Source: Moniliophthora roreri (taxonomy: Eukaryota; Basidiomycota; Agaricomycetes; Agaricales; Marasmiaceae). From it: a stretch of 64,000 nt of DNA. Both the position numbers and the translations under genes were made by a program. This document shows, in pieces, positions 47,484 through 58,737 of this stretch (position 1 is the stretch's first letter; the number at the start of each line of letters is the position of its first letter). Under the pieces are notes generated by a model. That model made no database searches. It was given only the letters and a program-made list of their open reading frames with translations, and was not told the origin of the DNA. The stretch covers positions 992,001-1,056,000 of the forward strand of contig LATX02000046.1 of NCBI GenBank assembly GCA_001466705.2, read 5' to 3'.

Positions 47484-48126
47484 CATCGCACAAAACTGCA
47501 AAAGGTCATAACTCAGTTAGAACTAGGTTATGACTCATAACCTAGTTCAGTGTTGGCACAGCTACTAGCCGACACCGTCCGACATAAAACGTAGCCGTAG
47601 CATAGCCGTAGCACAGCCGTGGAGCGCTAATGCAGGCGCCGCTTTTTTTACGAGTGTGTTCCATGCATGTATCACAGATAATAAATAAGACAATGAAAAA
47701 CCTAAAATACAGTGTATTCGGCATCAGGATCAAACTCATCCTCCCCCCTTCGGCATCAATATTCAACCACTCAAATACTAACATCTCATCTTCAAAGCCA
47801 CTCCGAACATTCTTTTCCCACTTGTCTACCCAAAATGAATTGGTGAAGTTGAAGAAGGTACGGGCAGACATTATCTGATCAGGCCACCGGAAAAGCGGGC
47901 CAGATGGCGGCACGGGCATTCTCGATCACGGTCACACAGCTACAAACGTGTCCGTCATTCTGACTTGCAATTGGGCTAGGCTACATTTTGGCTACATTTG
48001 GGACACACGGACATCTTAGCCGTGCAACACTGGTTATGACCGGTTTTGGTGGGTTATAACCACCGGGGGACCGGGGTTATAACCCCCTGGAGACGGGTCA
48101 TAAACTTTTTTGTGCGATCCGGGCTA
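47484..48126. mobile_element. Inverted-repeat (fold-back or MITE-like) element
   Basis: The left end reads gcatcgcacaaaactgcaaa then aggtcataac. The reverse complement of the right end reads ggatcgcacaaaaaagttta then tgaccc. Further in, tcataacc(tagt)cagtgttg(g)cac recurs inverted near 48040, so similarity extends roughly 100 bases inward with indels. The interior carries several ttataacc-type palindromic motifs. No transposase frame was seen. The exact ends and target duplication are not certain. Confidence 0.6.
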
Positions 48127-48319
48127 CCTACCTACGCGCGTACTTGCACATATGGCGTCTAGGCACATCTAGGGTATTTGGAGCACTCCGGAAAGGCAAT
48201 TATTGTGTACTTTGCCAGCTTTGGGCGACCTCGGAGGCTTGGACCGGGGCAGCAACCAACTTGAAGCTTGAACGCTGAAAGCCTGAAGAGCTCAGAAACC
48301 ATTTCTGATAATGATCTAA

Positions 48320-48799
48320 GGGCCTGTTTGGTGGCACCGAGAAGGAGCCCGGACCACGCCAAAATTGAGCCGTACGGCTGGTCCAGTGTCGGTGCTGAAT
48401 AATCCACCGTGTCCAGGCGAAAAAGTTCTGTTTGGCGGCACCGTTCTCTTCCGTCACAACACAGTTCACGCCCCTCGTGAGTCCAACTCGTTATCCCTCA
48501 CATTCATTTCCCTCTTTTACCACATTCACGTACCACGTTTATTACTACCTCAATTCCAGACATCTTGACATATGGGGGGCTGCAAAAAGTCTGTCAATGA
48601 TGAAGTTTGCGTTGTGCATTGGTTTTGTGTGCGGAAAAAGCTGCAGATGGGACGGATGAGTGATAAGCGTGGTGGGTCTGTGACTATTAGTGACAACCTA
48701 TGTAACATCCGGGATCCCAGTCGCTACGGGTCTGTGAACATCACGGAAGGTCTACCCAGACCCAGGTCCGGGTTCCTTCCCGATGCCACAAACAGGCCC
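48320..48799. mobile_element. MITE, PIF/Harbinger-like, 480 bases, TAA target duplication
   Basis: The left end is GGGCCTGTTTGGTGGCACCG at 48320. The reverse complement of the right end, ending at 48799, is GGGCCTGTTTGTGGCATCG. TAA stands directly outside both ends (48317-48319 and 48800-48802). A 3-base TWA duplication and GG(G/C)C...TGTTTG ends are features of PIF/Harbinger and Tourist-like elements. A second internal cctgtttgg/tctgtttgg motif follows at about 48430. There is no transposase, so it is non-autonomous. Confidence 0.85.
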
Positions 48800-50559
48800 T
48801 AAGTCTTTTATCCGAACCAATCAGGCAGTTTCGATCACATCAAAATTCTATTCAGTTCGACCCTGATGGTTGCTCTTCGTCTTTGACTCGACCTCTGAAG
48901 TTCAAGGAGTTGGAAGATTTGAGCGCTTAGTGACCTTTGCGTGGAAGCCCTGGTCTCTGGTGTCCGCAGCTCTACCCAGAATATGTCAAAGCTAAGGAAG
49001 GGTGGTGCGCGCAGTCAGGGCGTCGTTCATCGACGATAGGAAACTGAATGTTTCGCCTACGGTCAATAAAGGTTTTCCGACAAGTTCGGAATGGCGCTAG
49101 TCTTAGCTCGGTGAACTGACTCATTGCAATAGAGTGTGGGGTGAACGTGACTCGATGCGCTGAAACTGTCGAGCTGCAGTCAGAATCTCCACCGCTGGTC
49201 GGAATTCAAGAACATCCGACAGTGAGATTGGCCAAAAGCGAGATGTCCTCCGACCATTCGAGACTGTCCAAATAAGTGTATTCAGAAAATTTAGAAAAGG
49301 TCCAAATGAATATATGACGAAGACTTCGAGGCAAGTAAGGTCAGCTACAATGCCTGTGGAACGCCGAGAGAAAACCTGCTATGGTCCCATATCTCGGTAT
49401 GCATGAGCCAACGACCTTGATATTCCGACAGCTCCAACATGGGTTGGTGGACTTGACAGCGTGAACTCGTCACTTTGCTACGATTCATGAGCGTTGCGGT
49501 TTCGTACACAGAGGAAAAGTCGAAATGAGGCAAGTCCCGTCTTGCATGGAGCCTGTCGCTTGTGAAGGACGAAATCGGAACCAGGGGTGGGTTGTTTTCT
49601 TCTAATCCCAAGCCTCGACCAATGACAATAAATGGTATCCGATTCAACGCATTGCTGACAGGAGATGCCTGAAGAAGCGTTATTGAAATCGTAACCCTGA
49701 GGATATTCAGTAGTGCGGCACAACACTATAGCCGTACGATTTACCTGAACTCCCGGGCCCACAATCAAGCTAAACATTTCTTGGGTTTTAGTTCCATGAG
49801 TACCGTCCCAACAGAGGGTTTAGAGGACTGCTAATGAGGAATGTGGTAGTTGTGGTGTGGTTGAGTAGCTCTCCTGCAGAGTAGAAAGATAACAATGGTC
49901 TGAATCACCATGACTGTGCATATATTTCCTTTGTTTCTCTTATTCTTTTTGCTTATTCTTATTCGAAAAAGGAGGGCCGATATTCAGACTGCTTGCGAAA
50001 CCTCGATCTGGTGCAAGTCCAAGCACAACGCCAGGACCGAAACAAAGTCAGGCGCGAAATGCAGCTACACCGGCGCCACCGTCTCAGCTTCGGAAAGAGA
50101 AGGAAAGGGTTGTGGATTCGAGGTAGCGTGCTAGTGATTGTGCCTTCTTCACAAGGAGTATCAACGTCAGTATCGATGTCAATGGCACATTCAATCCTCA
50201 ATACCTCAACCAATAGCCATTTCATCATCATAACCCCAGCACCAACCCAAACTCCAATATTCTAGACGCAACCGCAACCTCAAGCAATTGCTATGTCCTT
50301 ACCAGCGCCAGCACCTGCTGTTATACCCATATTCATACCAGTGCCGCCTCCCCAACCTCTTCACACGACACTCCAGCCACTGTTAATATCACCGACGACA
50401 AAGACGAATTTGAAAACGCAAATCCAACGAGAAAGATGGAACTGAAGTCCCCAAGAACCCTAGACGGAAGCATAACTTCACATCCAATTCTACTACTAGG
50501 CCCGAAGCAGATGCCAACTCCACCTCACCCCTACCAACGACAGAACCCCATTCGCAGAA

Positions 50560-51770
50560 CCGTCGTTGTAAAAAAAGTGTAGGAAAAATCAACACTCCCA
50601 TTCCAGGATTTGATCCTACCGCTTCTCCTACGGTGATTACTATGGCTGCATTGTGCAAAGACACTGGTCAAGGACATGTATAAGAGGTGACGTGGAATCA
50701 CACTGAATGGAAGAAGCAGAATAGGGTGAAGAGGGCTAGGATGAAGATATTGATGGAAAGGAAGAAGTATGGGTTGCCTGAGGAAGAGGAAGAGAGGGGG
50801 TGCTGCGAAGGAGAAAAAAAGGAGAATGAGAAAGAGAAGTTATTAGAGAACGATCAGGATGGTGAAGGAGAGGTACTCGTTGAGGGCAACACCGAGCCTA
50901 TTGAGAACGCTGAGGCTGGGCCGTCTAATCATAGCGTGAATGACAATGACGTTGCCGCTGGAGAAGATGGTTTTGACTACGGAAACCTACAACGATCGCG
51001 GTTCAACACCAGATTCGGATTGGACCTAATGGCGAAACAATATAAACAGTACGTGCCATCTTCTTTTCTCGTCTCCTACACATTAACACTCAAATAGGTT
51101 ACTAGCCGTCAACCGTATCGAAAGTGACGTCGAAGAAGCAACTTCTGGGTACGGACGTGTCATTGAAAGCGACATGACAAAGTTTGTCAATTCCGGTACC
51201 TACGGCAAGAAGTTACGCGGTGGCCGGAGTAGAGAGGAAACCGAGTTGTTCTTTGACGTGCGTCCCTTCTGTTTCCCTCATACCACATACTAGAGCTAAC
51301 GTTGATACGTCCCAGGCCCTCGTGCAATACGGCGAAAATCACGAACTCATCTCGTACGTTCTCCCAGGCCGAGATAGAAAATAATGTAAAAACAAGTTTA
51401 AGGCAGAGGACAAGAAGAATCCAGCTAGGATTGACGCGTGCTTGAAGATGCGGGTGACTGTTGGTATGTTTGCTTTTTTTTTTTTTTGCTTTGGTGCTAC
51501 ATATATTGAGGTGACGCTCGCGCAGATATGCAAACCCTCTCTCTCGAACGACAGGCAAAGACCTTTCAGGGCCTACGCCTATCTTGCGACGCCTACTTCA
51601 CCACCACCGTCACTGCCTTCTACGCATACCGATTCTTCGTCAAACCAGAATCAAGAACGAGATCGAGAGAGGGAGAAAAAGAAGGTTAAAAAGAGCAACA
51701 GTGGGAGTCAAAGTAGGCATGTGGAAGAAGATGGTGTGGGGGTTTTTGGAGATGGAAAGGATTAGCTTTG
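50560..51770 (+). pseudogene. BDP1: Degenerate copy of TFIIIB subunit B'' (Bdp1)
   Basis: Conserved blocks appear in order: GKINTPIPGFDPTASP, ITMAALCKDTGQGH, WKKQNRVKRARMKILMERKK, FVNSGTYGKKLRGGRSREET, ELFFD then (intron) ALVQYGENHELISYVLPGRD, and CKNKFKAEDKKNPARIDACL. The SREETELF...L.QYG...E.IS..LPGR.R...KNKFK.E pattern is the SANT/Myb domain of Bdp1, which with Brf1 and TBP recruits RNA polymerase III. Two in-frame TAA codons break it, at 50681-50683 and at 51382-51384, the latter where RK(Q)CKNKFK expects Gln (CAA). The N-terminal region is frameshifted. At least two introns are retained (near 51053-51098 and 51258-51315), so the copy arose at DNA level. Bdp1 is essential, so an intact gene must exist elsewhere. 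Confidence 0.88.
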
Positions 51771-52182
51771 GTGGAGGTACAGGTGTAGGTGTGCTCTCTT
51801 GGCTCTCCATGTGATACCGTGTCCTTGCTGGAGGCCGACGGTGATTGGGGTTTCTTGGATCGTTTCCACGTTCATTTTGGATCATTTGTGATCTTGTTTT
51901 CCTGTATGGTGCGATAGGGTGTATTATCCATTATATACCATTATATATTATTTGTTCGTACCAGTAGATTTTGGTAGAAGTATCCATCAAGATCTATATA
52001 GAGCGTACGATTGTACGATACTAGTAGTTGAATCGATCTACCAAATCTGTTGGGTCACCAGAACTGAGAAGCATGGAACAGGGTTGTACTTGAGAACTCT
52101 GATCTTTGGAGAATTCGAGTCAGCTCGGGGCCTCATCAAAGATAGTATAAATAGACATGAAGCTTACCGTGAATTTACACCC

Positions 52183-52994
52183 ATGCCGCAGAACATCCGT
52201 TTCTACGATATCCCGTGTAAACAGAAGGGCGTTTCTTGGTCACCTAACACCTTAAAAATAGCGTGAGTTTCATTTCACTAACACTTTCGCATTAAAGTTC
52301 ACCAATGGTGGTACGTAGGTACACCCTCAACTACAAGAAACTTGCGTATGAAGTGGTCTGGGTCGAGTTCCCCGATATTGAGGAAACCCTCAAATCGATT
52401 GGAGTGTCGCCAACGATGACGAAGCCAAATGGAGAACCAAAATATACCCTTCCCGCTATTCACGATCTCAATACCGACGTTCGCCTTGCAGATTCTATCC
52501 AGATTGCCGAGTATCTCGAACAAACGTATCCCAGTGCACCTGAGAAGGTGCTTTTCCCGCCGGGCACTAAAGCCCTCCAGCATGCGTTCACCGATGGGGT
52601 GAAAGCTCGATTGCTTCCAACGCTCGGGCCGATAGCTCTTCAGAGTGAAGCTGAGATGCTGAATCCACGGAGCGAAGAGTATTTCCGTAGGACGAGAGTA
52701 GAGATGTACGGTCGTGAACTCATGGAGATGGAGCTACCCAAGGAGAAGAAAGAGGCGCTTTGGAAGCAAGTTGAGGCGGCTTTCGGTACCGTAAATTCAT
52801 GGATAGGAAAAGAGGATCGTTTCGTGATGGGAGATAGGGTTTGCTTCGTTGATTTCAGTCTCGCTGGGATGTTGGTTTGGTGTAAAGTGATGTGGGGTGA
52901 GGATAGCGAGGAGTGGAAGAGAATTGTAGGATGGCATGATGGACGATGGGGTAGGCTTGTGAAGGACCTTGAGGAGTATGATAGACTCGGATAA
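52183..52994 (+). CDS. Glutathione S-transferase (fungal FuA/Ure2p-like type)
   Basis: The exons are 52183-52262 and 52319-52994, giving 251 residues. The N-terminal thioredoxin-fold reads IRFYDIPCKQKGVSWSPNTL, then YTLNYKKLAYEVVWVEFPDI, the cis-Pro segment YTLPAIHD and the substrate-side SIQIAEYLEQTYP (Glu-Ser-equivalent ADSIQIAEYL). The C-terminal helical domain includes FVMGDRVCFVDFSLAGMLVW, where the GD...D.SLA capping motif is intact. The catalytic-loop residue is in the SWSPNT region, as in basidiomycete FuA-like and Ure2p-like GSTs that handle wood extractives or act as deglutathionylating enzymes. The substrate is unknown. It is an intact single gene between two pseudogenes. Confidence 0.93.
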
Positions 52995-53479
52995 AGAGGC
53001 AGGCGGATGTGCTTATATAGTTTCTCCAAGCCGATAGATTGAGCTGGAATTGCCTGCTTTAAGGCTAGATGGTATAACCAGCTGCTAGTACTTACTGTTT
53101 CACTTACTCACGACTCCATCGCACTTGGTCTTGGTCTAGCTTAACCCAACTGCATGTCCCAAAAAAGATACGGGCATGAGTCCATCTCCTGAAGGGTAAG
53201 TTGTATGAGAACGAGCACACAGAAGTCAATGAAGACGAGCAGAGAGGCAAGATCGTACCGGCGTCGGACGCGACTGCCTGAGAATACCGTGACCGCCGCG
53301 CACAGACCATGTGCATCAAATTTGGCCTGCGTCGACAATGATCTTCCCCAACCTTGATCTTCTCCTTCAGATCGACACACTTGCAATTCTCTAAATTCAA
53401 TCGTAGTCCAATTTCCGATTCTAGTATTTGACAGAGGCTCGAGGTAGAGCGCCGTGCTGATGACCTAGCCTACTAGTAT
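52995..53479. other. Intergenic stretch, nothing assigned
   Basis: The minus-strand frames here (53104-53400) have no recognised domain. No promoter element can be defended. Confidence 0.35.
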
Positions 53480-55269
53480 TATGTTCACCAGTGCAAGAGG
53501 CATAACTATCAGTGGAGATGCAAGATTCAGTGTCGTAGCGACCCGGCAGTCCAATTCTGGTTGTTCGGAATCAATAGCTCAAAGGTGCCGGTCCTTCTGC
53601 TTTATGACGGTGCGTAACAATGCTGCTTCCGGTGATCTTTGAGAGCAACTAAGCATTAACACAGAATGGTTACTCTTGGGTCATTTGTACTGGAAAGTGG
53701 AGAAGGCTTTTTGGGGGAGACTTTACTTGGGCATATACACTCGTGCTTGGTCGCGAAAGGTAGGTTTGTTTAGGTCTCAACGCTAATAAACTCACATACC
53801 CTCAGATAACCCCCGATCCTTTATCGTTTAGTTTATGGCTAGATTCGCAAACTGGTCATGTCTCTTCTGGAACCCAAGGATCGTACGCCTACTTTGGACA
53901 TGCATAAGCTCCGTAAAATTGCGAAGATATCCCTTCTGTCATAGAGATGCTCAACGGTGACACTTGCGTCAGGTTCTTCAACGAAATTCGAGCTGGGAAT
54001 CTCGACTTTGACGTTTTACAACATGCCTATGATCATGCCTGCTTTACGCCTATCGAAGGTCCTTCGGGTATCCACCTTCTGGGATGTCAAGAACGCAGAA
54101 CTCGATTTGGTTGGAAGAAGTATCTCACCAATGGCCCTTCGCTGTGTTCTACCTCACCGGAGTGTATCACATGTAATGAAGTCTGGGACTTCGTTGAAGG
54201 ACTATGCCTCGACACTGTCTATTCATGTGCGCAGCCAGAGAAGGTTGCCTTATTAAAGCAAGATCTTGCCGACCCATGGAAGACACTATTCTTATCCGAT
54301 GTGCTGTTCGACAGGACGCTGATCGAAGGCAGACTGATACGGTCAGCGACTTTATCTAACGATGATATTGCGCTTAAATGCTCTAGGTTTCGATTTGAAG
54401 CCGAACTGTTCGACATTTTCAGCAATGTTACCGGGAGTATCATTCCTGGTTTATTATTCCTGTACGCGAGTCCACTCGGAATGGCGTGGCTATCGCAGGC
54501 CCATAGGTACATCGAGGTGTCGATTGGGGGCTCAGGGACTTGTATGTTCTCATGATTTATCCGCTGTCAATAAAGGTTAACTGATCCGGAGTAGTCATAC
54601 CCCATCTACAGGCTGTTCTTTGTCTACAATTGCAACTAGAACAATATGGTGACTCCGCCCCAGAAAACCTCCAAAAGCCTACCTTTTTGTTCGAGTACCG
54701 CCGCAACACCTCGCAGATCTCAAGTCTTGGACGAGTGGTCAGATATCTTTCTGGTCTTTCAACGAGTATGGTACCAGTGAGATTTCCGAAACCGCGTGTA
54801 AACGCACGGGCCTGCCGAATATAGTCCTGGATTGTGTCAGCATCGAATTTTATATATGGTCCGAGGAGATATATAATGCCGTTCATACATGGCAAATCGC
54901 CAGAGGCTTCAACCCAACTACTACGGATTTCGCTCACTCTCTCGGCTTGCCGATCCTAGAACCAATAGTCAGGCAAAATGATCGGTTCGGGGAGCCTGAA
55001 GCCAGTAAGTTTGCTTCTCCGTCTCTTGCAACGGCTGATCGTTATCTCACTTCACGTAACAGAGAAAGAAGCAATTCCGATGTCCCTAGTAATGCCAGAC
55101 AGTGAATCCGATGAAGCAGTAGGTGAGATATTGTTTCCAAGTTCGAATGCAAGTTTGGGCTGAGCGACATTTTTCAGGGAAAGAAGAAACTACCTCTCCT
55201 TCGACTGGTTCATGGTGGTCATGGAGTACCACACCTCAATCGGGTATATCAGCATTCGCCATCTTGTAG
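53480..55269 (+). pseudogene. Copy D: internally deleted family member
   Basis: It opens with MFTSARGITISGDARFSVV, the family N-terminus, and jumps directly to SDPAVQFWLFGINSSKVPVL (about 53535-53600), so the rest of exon 1, exon 2 and exon 3 are deleted. Later pieces align with copies C and E: SFSLWLDSQTGHVSSG, DIPSVIEMLNGDTCVRFFN, LDTVYSCAQPEKVALLKQDL, AYLFVRVPPQHLADLKSW, WQIARGFNPTTTDFAHSLGL, and the tail TGSWWSWSTTPQSGISAFAI. Stops and frame changes occur near 53900 and near 54665 (the exon before AYLFV is one base out of phase). The exon/intron layout is otherwise preserved. The nearest relatives are copies E and F by the shared GLPNIVL and SWSFN/D wording. Confidence 0.9.
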
Positions 55270-55726
55270 CCTGCGCGGCGTGGTCGTTTCCATGGCGGTT
55301 GGAATCGAGGAGCGGTTGCGGTTTTTGGAACATCCCTGGTCCAAATGTACATTGTCCAGATAGTTTTCAATGGAGGAAGCGCTTGTTTTTGAGAATCTAC
55401 AAACTAGAATACATAAAAAGAGAGATTACATAGATACTTATGCCAATACATGCGTAGATAGTCCAATAATTTGTATGCTACAAGAGAAACCAAAGGAATG
55501 TGATAGTACAATGGATCAAAGAACGGATACTAGGGATGTCAAAGGACGAATCAATCGCCCACGGGACTCTTTAGCAATGTCGAGATTTAATGGAACGACT
55601 GGCAGGAGGCTTGTTCTCCTGGTTAGTTTTTCGGCGCTGGTAATAAGTGGCAGTCAGCATGCGCCCCGGTATGAAAAATGAAAACGGGAACAAAGCTTAC
55701 CTTGACTAGCGACCAACCATCCTCTG
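55270..55726. other. 3' flank between copy D and a minus-strand gene
   Basis: A plus-strand frame (55370-55681) shows no domain. The 3' exons of the minus-strand gene may extend into this stretch. Confidence 0.35.
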
Positions 55727-56778
55727 CTACAAGGTCTGTTTTCTCTTCCGGGGTCTCCGCCAACGACGGTAGGTTCTAGAGAGACAAGCCACGGTTATAG
55801 CCTAGACTAAATTGGAGTGACTCGTGGCGACGCACCGAGCGAATGCTACGCTTGAACCCAGTAAACTGACTGCGAGTCTTCTGGGACTTGGCCTGTGTAA
55901 CGCAATTAGTGGGGAAGGCTCACGAAAAATGAGAACGCCTACCCAGAACGATTTGGTTTGTTCCTGAGGTCATTGTTAGGTTCTTGGTGAGTATGGTGAA
56001 GGCGACGTGGTCGTACTTCTTTAAGTTTATCGAGTTGTTTGAGATACTCTTCGCGAGTAAGCTCGTATTTTCCCTTTTCCTCCCAGTATTGGCGCTTCTG
56101 AAAGGCGAGACGCCTTAAAGTTGCTAGGGCGAGATCATCGAGGTAGAAATCGAATTTCCCCTTCGAGCTATCGACCTTGTGGGAACTCCATCGTTCCATG
56201 AGTCTACTCTTGGGGCATGGCACAGGGATAAGGACGAGATACTGGGGTGCGCTCTCCCATTCTGGGGTAGTATGGATGTGTTCCATATTTCCCTTAATAG
56301 GTCTATAAGACGTCGGGATGGGGATCAGGAATTGCTTGAAGGGCTGAGGGACGTCGGCTTCCTCAGATTTGTCGAATGAAGCCATCAAGAGGACCATGTA
56401 GATGGCACGCATTTTACGAGTGTCAATAATGATACACGGACGTGCACCCTTGGTTCCCCCAGCCGTGTAGTAAGATTCAGAATCTTTGAGTTTGACCCCT
56501 AGCAAGGTTTTGAATGGCGTATAGATAGACATGGAGATAGAAAATATATCTCCAATCTGTGGCTCAGACGGACCTATTCTGGGCGTGTTCCATGAACCAG
56601 AACAGTTGACGTCGTCACAAGATTTGACGGGAGGCTGACTCGAGGAACCAATCCTTATGACTTTGCGCAAGACCGAAGCCATGGGGGCACGGAGGGACAT
56701 AGAAGCAGAGTCCCGTCCTGCGGGTAGAGAATAAAGAATGAAGAATTTGGGGTGGCTCTGTTTGAGGTAAGATGCCAT
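55727..56778 (-). CDS. Unidentified protein with a long intronless first exon
   Basis: Exon 1 runs from ATG 56778 to about 55958 (donor gtaggc), and is open for 270+ residues. It includes LRKVIRIGSSSQPPVK, IFSISMSIYTPFKTLLGVKL, ARPCIIIDTRKMRAIYMVLL, LIPIPTSYRP, YLVLIPVPCPKSRLMERW and a C-terminal charged helix (LDDLALATLRRLAFQKRQYW then EEKGKYELTREEYLKQLDKL). A spliced continuation through about 55890-55830 and about 55775-55727 ends in a basic tail (RTYRRWRRPRKRKQ) at TAG 55727, but other splicing is possible. CIIIDTRK...YMV and IPIP resemble an uncharacterised Agaricomycete protein type. I cannot name the domain. It is divergent from the gene at 57153, with about 375 bases between the starts. 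Confidence 0.65.
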
Positions 56779-57152
56779 TATATATCAGGTAGCCCTTTTT
56801 TATTAGGAAAACCCAAGTGCATTCGGTGAAAGACTTTGACCAGGACAAAACTTGCGTCACTAGATTCTGAAGCATGGGGTACTTCGATTCGATGCCACAT
56901 CCAGACGGACAATCAGAGAATAATAGCTCAGGAGAAAACAGGCGGTACAGCGGGCTGTGGCACTCATGATAGTTCCGGTGAAGAGGTGCAAGAGCATCAC
57001 GTGGGAACGCATAGTCAACCCTTTTTCGAAGCACAGTGACACTGGACCAGTTCGCCACACAACCTCGCCCATTGTTGTGTGGTAGACTGGAAATGATATA
57101 AACCCTTCATCTGAAATGTCACGGTACTATTCCTCTCAGCTTGTCCTCAGTC

Positions 57153-58335
57153 ATGGTACCGGTCATTTTGCCAACACCCGGACATTTTGTCGTCGTTCAG
57201 CTCGATGCAGTGGAATCCGTCGCCCACCTCGACAATCCAGAGCTCACAGAGGCTTGTCAGAATTTGAAGAACAAGAAATATCTTGCACTTGTGGGGGATG
57301 TATGTTTGCTCTAGCTGTCTCCACTTGATGCATCTAAACCAATCCTATTTCACACAGCGCGACGGTCTCTTCTGGCCAGATGTACCGTACTATGGCTATT
57401 CATTTTCCTTTGTTCACGAGGGCCTTAAGTACGAGGACGAGAACCAGCAACCAATCGATCCAGGAATGTGCGCTCCTGTCCTTCCAAACACGTCGCATCC
57501 TCTTGGGCGTGCACCACTGGATCCCGGACAACCTTTGCCATGGAATGATTGTTATATTTCCACAAACTTCTCTATCTTTGCTCGATGCCACACCGTTGAG
57601 CTCCTCCAATGCGCCTGCATCTCAGTATTGACGACGCGGTTCGATGGTTCGGATACGTCGCCGTGGACTGCAGGAATCGTTCAGAACAGTTGGCACCACC
57701 CGAGCAGCAGGTCTCTCCGACTCCAACGAAGGCTTTTCATGCCGATTCTCAAGATGATGAAGGTTCTGATGGTGGTGTTTATGAGAGCTGGAACCCGACC
57801 CATGAAATGGAACGTGCCATGAAACTTGAAGAGATTCTCGAAGAGATCGAAGAAATTGACGCCGAGTTGATGGAGTTGGTGGTCTTCCGGACTTCATTCG
57901 ACATCACTGAACTTAAGCAAGTGACTGATCCGGCGGAACTCATAGAGGAGTTGGAGGCGTTCGAAACGTGAGTCTTCTTGTTGCTACATATCCTCCTGTT
58001 GCCTGATTGTTTGCCATAACAGACTTAAGGATGAACTAGTGCTGGGACAGCGACGACGCAAGATTGAAGATGCACGGAAGATTGATGAAGGATACTTTAC
58101 TAAACTGAATCAATCCGGTATGTGCTCATTTCGTCTGACAAACGGGCCAGTGTGCTCATCATCTTCAGGCAATGACACACCCTCCACAAGTACTTCTTCA
58201 TCACCATCACCCACGCCATCGCCGACGCCTTCTGCAGTTCCTAAGGTTCCGGATAGCCTTCGCGCTCGAGGTGCTAGACTACTCAAAACAGTGGGGCGAA
58301 TGATGAAAAGAATCGTGAAGCTTTTCCACTCGTAA
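57153..58335 (+). CDS. Unidentified protein with a coiled-coil C-terminal half
   Basis: The five exons are phase-checked: 57153-57299, 57358-57550, 57601-57967, 58023-58117 and 58169-58335, giving 322 residues. It starts MVPVILPTPGHFVVVQLDAV, with VGDRDGLFWPDVPYYGYSFS near residue 48, then acidic KLEEILEEIEEIDAELMELV (coiled coil, about 195-215) and LKDELVLGQRRRKIEDARKI (about 245-265), a Ser/Thr/Pro linker, and a basic end (RMMKRIVKLFHS). The intron at 57551-57600 has donor GTTATA. Without it the frame would shift between CHTVE and RLHLSIDD, so the intron is required. No family is recognised. It is likely co-regulated with the divergent neighbour. Confidence 0.7.
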
Positions 58336-58737
58336 TCATTCTTTTACCCTTTATTTCGTACATTACCAATGCTCTAATCAAGCTATACCCACGTACGCAA
58401 TATGTGAGATCAGTTTAGAACTATTCAAGCTAAGTACAAAGTGTGTTGATCACTAGTGATTACCCGTAAAGAATCCCCGCCTGCGAGGGCCTTGAATCTC
58501 TGATATCTCGCGTCCCCGGACGTTCCTTACATAACGGCTCTTTCTGTTCTTCTATCCAGATTGCACGGAGTCACTCCTAGAGGCAAGGAGTCCTCAAGTT
58601 TCCGCTCAGAACCCAGGACGGATCTTCAGGATTCCTCAGCGCCCATCAGCACATTGGCGCTGGAACCTTTTGATAAACCATGCCACGTTTCAACACCCCT
58701 TCTACCGCAACGGTTAACGTCTACCAATCAGTCTACC

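Larger units (their letters stand above)
46448..50559. other. Repeat-rich gene-poor stretch between copy C and the Bdp1 pseudogene
   Basis: It contains the duplicated segment 46618-46962 and two adjacent inverted-repeat elements (47484-48126 and 48320-48799). Frames at 49345-49777 (minus, for example YPQGYDFNNASSGIS) and 49910-50265 are unassigned. Part of 50000-50560 may be the degenerate Pro-rich N-terminal part of the Bdp1 pseudogene. Confidence 0.45.

Noticed and set aside
48432..48802. Small ORFs within the 48320-48799 element as a transposase
   Set aside because: They are too short, with no DDE-type motifs. The element is best seen as non-autonomous.
57601..57620. Apparent frameshift between CHTVE and RLHLSIDD in the gene at 57153
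   Set aside because: A 50-base intron (57551-57600, GTTATA donor, TTGAG acceptor) restores phase exactly, so no programmed frameshift is needed.
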